From: Muricoccus harenae | Lineage (GTDB): Bacteria; Pseudomonadota; Alphaproteobacteria; Acetobacterales; Acetobacteraceae | Assembly: GCF_009848505.1 (NCBI RefSeq) | Contig: NZ_WWDL01000022.1 | Location: forward strand, 37,260-101,259 | Direction of reading: 5' to 3' | DNA: 64,000 nucleotides | Shown: piece by piece, positions 60,123 to 64,000 of the stretch | Layout: each line of letters opens with the position of its first letter | Position numbering within the stretch: position 1 is the first letter of the stretch | Notes under the pieces: generated by a model | What the model saw: the letters and a program-made list of their open reading frames with translations, nothing else | What the model was told of the DNA's origin: nothing | Database searches by the model: none | Translations under genes and position numbers: made by a program

Positions 60123-62147
60123 GTGCCCCTCGACGCTCATCTGCATGCTGGCGCTCCCGCAGGGTATGTAGATCCTATCTCGCAAGCCGTGGCGCAGGCA
60201 GGCGCGGGCATGATGCCCGAGCCAGAAGCGCTGGAAGCTGCCGAGGCGCTCTGCGCCAGCCATCTTTCTGGCGGGACGGCGGCGGCAGGGCTCGAGGCCA
60301 TGCTGGAGCTGGTACGCCGTCACCCCGACTGCGAGCGGTTACAACTGCTCTCGGCACGGCTGCTGGACCGCGCATGTGGACGCGCGCAGGCGATCCCCGC
60401 CTGGGCCGCCTTGCGTGACCGCTTCCCGAGTTGCCACGAGGCCTTCCTGCTGACGCTACGCTGGACTCTGCGCATGCAAGGTGATGCGGCGGCGCGTGAA
60501 GTTATCGCGACGCGCTTCCCTGCGGCATCCGTGACGGCTGAAGACCTGCTGCTCCGTGCGCGGGCCTGGGAGGCCCTGGGCGATGCCGAAGGTGCTGCGG
60601 CCGATTTCGCCAGGCTGACGCTGCTGGATCCTGCGCATGAAATGGCGCCTGTGCTGCAGGCACGGATGCTCGAGCGGCGTGGCGATCGGGTCGGCGCCCA
60701 ACAGGTTTTGGCGGATGCGCTGCGGCGTGGCGCGCCCGCGATGCGGCTTTTGCCCGAGATCGCGCGGCTGGACGCGGACATCGAGAACCTCAAGGCCGTT
60801 CCGCCGGCTGCTCCCGGCATGCCGGCCGATATCAGTAGCCGGCTTCTTGCACATCTGCTGACGGAGGCGATCCGGCGGCGTGGCACGCCTCAGCCCCCCC
60901 GCGACGCGCTGGGCCCGGTGATGTTGGTCAATGCCTGTCTGTCGGCCGGCGGCGCGGAGCGGCAGTTCGTCAACACCGCTGTTGGGCTGCAGCTCGTGCG
61001 GCGCACTGGGATCGCTGTTGCGGGGCACCGGATCGAAGGGCCCGTCGAAGTTGTCTGCCGCTCCCTGGATGGCCGGCCCGGCGCCGACTTCTTTCTGCCC
61101 ATCTTGAGAGAACACGAGGTGCCGGTGGCGCGCTACGACCGCTTTCCGGCCTTCGGCGGCGATCCCGCCGGATCCCTGCTGGCCGAGTGGCGCCATTTGC
61201 TGCACCTGCTTCCAACCCGGGTGCTCGAAGGAACGGCCAAGCTCGCCGATGCGATCCGCGCGCGCGCACCTTCCGTCGTGCATCTGTGGCAGGACGGCAA
61301 TATTCTCGACGGTGCGCTCGCAGCGTTGCTCGCGGGTGTGCCGCGGATCGTCCTTTCCGTCCGTGGTGCGCCGCCCCCGGATCGGCCGGAACGCGACCGG
61401 CCCGAATACGCGGTGCTCTATCCTTTGCTGATGCGGGCGCCTGGCGTGGTGCTGGTTTCGAATTCCCGCTTTGCTGCAGCGCGATACGCGGATTGGATCG
61501 GCCTGCCGCGCGAGCGCGTGCGGGTGGTGCCGAACGGACTTTCCATGCCTGCAGCGGACGCATCGGACAGCAGCCTTGCCTTGCTGGACGGCTTTATGAC
61601 GCGCAACGGTCCAGGGTTTACCGTGGGCGGCGTGATGCGGTTCGTGGACAACAAGCGTCCTCTGGCATGGATCGATTGCGCTGCGAAGGTGTTGGCGCTG
61701 CGTCCCGATTCGCGATTTATCCTGGTGGGCGAAGGGGAGTTGCGGGAGGCGGCGGAGGCCCGGGCGAGGGCGCTCGGCATCGCCGAACGCGTCCTGTTCA
61801 CAGGTCGCAGGCGCAATGTGGGGTTCTGGATGCAACAGTTCGATGCCTTCTTGTTGCTCTCGCGCTCTGAAGGACTGCCCAACGTGCTCATCGAGGCGCA
61901 AGGTGCAGGGGTGCCAGTGGTCACGACTCCGGCTGGTGGCGCAGCTGAGACACTTTTGCAGGGCCAGACGGGATGGGTATTGGGCAGCGCCGTTGCACCG
62001 GACCTCGATGAGGCTGCCGCGCGGCTCGTCGCCCTTGCCAATGACGCGAACCCGCGGGAGCGCTCGGATTGCGCGCGCCGCTTCGTCTTGGATCGATTCT
62101 CACTCGCTCGCATGGTCGAGCAAACGATGGAGACCTACGTTGCTTGA
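60123..62147 (+). CDS. Glycosyltransferase family 4 with N-terminal TPR-like domain
   Basis: A 674-residue protein. The first 250 residues are helical repeats of the TPR type (ARAWEALGDAEGAAADFARL, ARMLERRGDRVGAQQVLADA). The GT-B half starts at VMLVNACLSAGGAERQFVN; the C-terminal nucleotide-sugar site is SRSEGLPNVLIEAQGAGVPV followed by TTPAGGAAE. Start is GTG at 60123, five bases after the epimerase. It probably adds a sugar during capsule synthesis; donor and acceptor unknown. The next gene's TTG overlaps its end. Confidence 0.88.
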   Translation: MPLDAHLHAGAPAGYVDPISQAVAQAGAGMMPEPEALEAAEALCASHLSGGTAAAGLEAMLELVRRHPDCERLQLLSARLLDRACGRAQAIPAWAALRDRFPSCHEAFLLTLRWTLRMQGDAAAREVIATRFPAASVTAEDLLLRARAWEALGDAEGAAADFARLTLLDPAHEMAPVLQARMLERRGDRVGAQQVLADALRRGAPAMRLLPEIARLDADIENLKAVPPAAPGMPADISSRLLAHLLTEAIRRRGTPQPPRDALGPVMLVNACLSAGGAERQFVNTAVGLQLVRRTGIAVAGHRIEGPVEVVCRSLDGRPGADFFLPILREHEVPVARYDRFPAFGGDPAGSLLAEWRHLLHLLPTRVLEGTAKLADAIRARAPSVVHLWQDGNILDGALAALLAGVPRIVLSVRGAPPPDRPERDRPEYAVLYPLLMRAPGVVLVSNSRFAAARYADWIGLPRERVRVVPNGLSMPAADASDSSLALLDGFMTRNGPGFTVGGVMRFVDNKRPLAWIDCAAKVLALRPDSRFILVGEGELREAAEARARALGIAERVLFTGRRRNVGFWMQQFDAFLLLSRSEGLPNVLIEAQGAGVPVVTTPAGGAAETLLQGQTGWVLGSAVAPDLDEAAARLVALANDANPRERSDCARRFVLDRFSLARMVEQTMETYVA

Positions 62148-63225
62148 GACCTTCCCCCGGTCCGCGATGCTTGCGGCCATTCTGCTGTCGGTCGGGGGCT
62201 GCAGCATCACGCCCCGAAGCGGCCCGACCGCATCTGCCATCACGTCGCCTTCGGCGGATGAGGCGTCCTACGAGCTGGTGGAGCTGACGCCCGCCACGCT
62301 GGGGGCCTTCCTGGTCAGCGATACGACGGCGCCCAGGACTGGGGCCGGCTTCGGCCGTGCAAGGGCACCCAGCAGCGGCTTCTCTATCGGGCCGGGCGAC
62401 ACCTTGCGGGTTGTCATATTCGAGCGGAGCGACGGCGGCACCTTCGGCACCACCGCCACTGGCGGCACCGCGTTCCAAGCTGTGCGGGTGGATGACCGCG
62501 GCACCGTCACGCTGCCCTATGCCGGCCGTGTGCGGGTTGCTGGTGGAGATTTGCAGCGCGCCTCTGAGGCGATCCGTGGGGCGCTGGCGGGGCGTGTGGT
62601 CGATCCCCAGGTGCATGTCGAGCTGGTTTCCAGCCCCGGGCAGTCGGTGCTGGTCTCCGGCGAGGTCAAGACGCCCGGCCGGGTCACGACCGCGGAGGGG
62701 CCGCTCAGCGTCGTGGATGCCGTCGCCCGGTCCGGCGGACCCACAGCTCCGGCCCGGTCCGTGGACGTCACGGTGTACACGGCCGGCTCGACGCAGCGCA
62801 TGCCCTATGCACGCCTGCTTGAGCAGCCGCCAATCTATCTGAGCCGTGGCGACACAGTGATCGTGGAGACGAATGCGAAGCGCTTCACCGTGGCGGGTGC
62901 CGTGAGCAGACCAGGCCTGCACGAGATGGTGTCAGGCCGGATGAGCATGCTCGACGGGCTGGGCGTGGCGGGCGGGTTGGACGACAACTCGGCCAGCCCC
63001 GGCAACGTCTTCCTGTTCCGCCTGCGTCCGGGCCTTGACGGTACCCCGCGGCCGCTCGTGCTGCGGCTGGATCTGGCAAAGGCCGAGTCCATGTTCGTGG
63101 CGCAACGGGTCGGCCTGCTGCCGGACGATGCGATCTATGTCACCAATGCGCCTGTCTATGAGATCGGTAAGTTCCTTACGCCGATTGTGCGGGCGTTGGC
63201 CTTTGGGCGCCTCGTCGGCGGCTGA
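62140..63225 (+). CDS. Outer-membrane polysaccharide export lipoprotein (KpsD/Wza-like)
   Basis: A 361-residue lipoprotein forming or feeding the outer-membrane channel for capsule. The signal ends in a lipobox LSVGGC (Cys21). The Poly_export domain begins FSIGPGDTLRVVIFERSDGG; two SLBB domains follow (SVLVSGEVKTPGRVTTAEGP and FTVAGAVSRPGLHEMVSGRM). The TTG at 62140 is preferred: GGAG is seven bases upstream and the longer N-terminus adds an arginine before the hydrophobic stretch; ATG 62167 would give a very short signal. Last gene of the operon. Confidence 0.9.
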   Translation: MLETFPRSAMLAAILLSVGGCSITPRSGPTASAITSPSADEASYELVELTPATLGAFLVSDTTAPRTGAGFGRARAPSSGFSIGPGDTLRVVIFERSDGGTFGTTATGGTAFQAVRVDDRGTVTLPYAGRVRVAGGDLQRASEAIRGALAGRVVDPQVHVELVSSPGQSVLVSGEVKTPGRVTTAEGPLSVVDAVARSGGPTAPARSVDVTVYTAGSTQRMPYARLLEQPPIYLSRGDTVIVETNAKRFTVAGAVSRPGLHEMVSGRMSMLDGLGVAGGLDDNSASPGNVFLFRLRPGLDGTPRPLVLRLDLAKAESMFVAQRVGLLPDDAIYVTNAPVYEIGKFLTPIVRALAFGRLVGG

Positions 63226-63411
63226 AGACGGGAAGGCGCGGCACGGAACGCAATGTTCCTGCCGCGCCTCCACCCTCCGGCGCAGATCGGCGCCGTTTGA
63301 GAACTTCTCGAAGGCTATAGCGTGAGGCGCGGCATCGGTGCTGCTGGTATGCGGCAACAAGCCGCGTCCCCGGCGCGAGGCCGCGCCCGACACGTACTAA
63401 ACAGGTGCATC

Positions 63412-64000
63412 GTAAGCGAGGCTTTCACACCCGTTAGGCTTGCTGACGATCAGGTTGGTTTCGCTTCGGCCCAGTGCCATGGCATGAGTTCGTCGATACG
63501 GCTGTTGGGCCAGCCATCGACAAGGCGGGTCAGCAGGTCGGTGAAGTAGCGCTGCGGGTCGACGCCGTTCAACTTGCATGTCTCGACCAGGGAGGCGAGG
63601 TCGGCCCAGCGGCGCCCCCCGTCATTGCCGCTGGCGAACAGCGCATTCTTGCGGCTGAGGCAGAGAGGGCGGATGGCGCGCTCGACGGCGTTGTTATCGA
63701 CCTCGATCCGGCCGTCGGTCAGGAACCGCTCGAGACCGCCGCGGTGGTTCAGGGCATAGCGAATGGCCTCTGCCGTCGGGCTGCCGCCGGGCAGGCGCAC
63801 CAGCTGCTGCTCGAGCCAGGCAAACAGGTCTTCGACCAGAGGTCGGCTCCGGGCCTGCCGGGCGACCTGCCGTGCCTCGGGTGACTGGCCGCGGATGTCG
63901 GCCTCGACGGCGTAGAGAGCGGCAATGCGGGCCAGTGCCTCGGCCGCGATCGGCGCCGTGTTCTTCTTGGCCAGGTCGTAGAATCCGCGTCGTACATGGC
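63412..64000 (-). mobile_element. IS66-family insertion sequence, one end (truncated by window)
   Basis: The element enters from the right edge. Its end is marked by GTAAGCGAGGCTTTCAC at 63412, matching the IS66 terminal inverted repeat that begins GTAAGCG, 38 bases after the transposase stop. GGTGCATC (63404-63411) just outside is the candidate 8-bp target duplication. The other end and tnpA/tnpB lie outside. Confidence 0.85.
63450..64000 (-). CDS. tnpC: IS66 transposase (TnpC), C-terminal part
   Basis: The frame is open from the window edge to a stop at 63450, about 183 residues. It reads FYDLAKKNTAPIAAEALARI, RQARSRPLVEDLFAWL, then the catalytic-region DGRIEVDNNAVERAIRPL with the DDE glutamate, NALFASGNDGGRRWADLASL and VETCKLNGVDPQRYFTDLLT. 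This is the normal C-terminus of IS66 TnpC; no break is seen, so the copy may be intact. Confidence 0.93.
   Translation of the reverse strand, partial: HVRRGFYDLAKKNTAPIAAEALARIAALYAVEADIRGQSPEARQVARQARSRPLVEDLFAWLEQQLVRLPGGSPTAEAIRYALNHRGGLERFLTDGRIEVDNNAVERAIRPLCLSRKNALFASGNDGGRRWADLASLVETCKLNGVDPQRYFTDLLTRLVDGWPNSRIDELMPWHWAEAKPT

Overview
The window is about 70% GC and reads as chromosomal DNA of an alphaproteobacterium. The F1 ATP synthase operon is atpHAGDC without F0 genes. The proA/nadD/rsfS/rlmH and gpmI/envC/ctpA/divergent-deacetylase/rppH blocks are in the order usual for alphaproteobacteria. Protein style (Bug-type receptor, GH10 with twin-arginine signal, proteins ending in an FPASDP motif) suggests Acetobacteraceae/Rhodospirillales, perhaps a Roseomonas-like genus; that placement is inference, no 16S gene is present.

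Layout. 0-3.8 kb: end of an amidohydrolase, two Opp/Dpp-type ABC ATPases and an iron alcohol dehydrogenase, an uptake/catabolic operon. 3.8-6 kb: ECF sigma factor, anti-sigma factor and a secreted DUF4394-type protein. 6-11.4 kb: a decayed EAL gene, a lone tripartite-tricarboxylate receptor, secF, secD and a Gfo/Idh/MocA oxidoreductase. 11.5-16.3 kb: an orphan hypothetical, transaldolase, priA and two related small hydrophilic proteins. 16.7-21.6 kb: atpHAGDC. 21.7-37.1 kb: diiron ferritin-like protein, GH10 xylanase, then a long minus-strand run of rppH, divergent deacetylase, ctpA, envC, gpmI, a UbiE-like methyltransferase, nnrU, rlmH, an extraordinary 547-residue RsfS fusion, nadD, an exported FAH/hydratase-fold protein and proA. 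37.3-41.5 kb: a three-gene Fbp/aminoethylphosphonate-type ABC importer inserted between proA and proB, with a MarR regulator and its probable operator. 42-47.3 kb: proB, a small acidic protein, a DHA2 MFS pump and nadE. 47.4-53.4 kb: an HU-type protein with a basic tail, a plasmid-RepA-like protein, a DegT aminotransferase, a LacI regulator, a decayed GGDEF gene and a YkgJ-type cysteine-cluster protein.

53.5-64 kb is the accessory end: a pectate lyase with RTX repeats, an AT-richer gene-poor stretch with one possible zinc-ribbon gene, then an ABC-dependent capsule export locus (KpsM, KpsT, KpsE split by a frameshift, UDP-sugar epimerase, glycosyltransferase, KpsD/Wza-like lipoprotein). It is bounded on the right by an IS66 element that runs off the window.

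No CRISPR array, rRNA or tRNA gene was found. The most noteworthy items are the RsfS protein with a histone-H1-like basic N-terminus and acidic tail, the chromosomal RepA-like gene beside HU, the single-base frameshift in kpsE, the signal-peptide-bearing hydratase-fold protein, and the paired decay of EAL and GGDEF genes.
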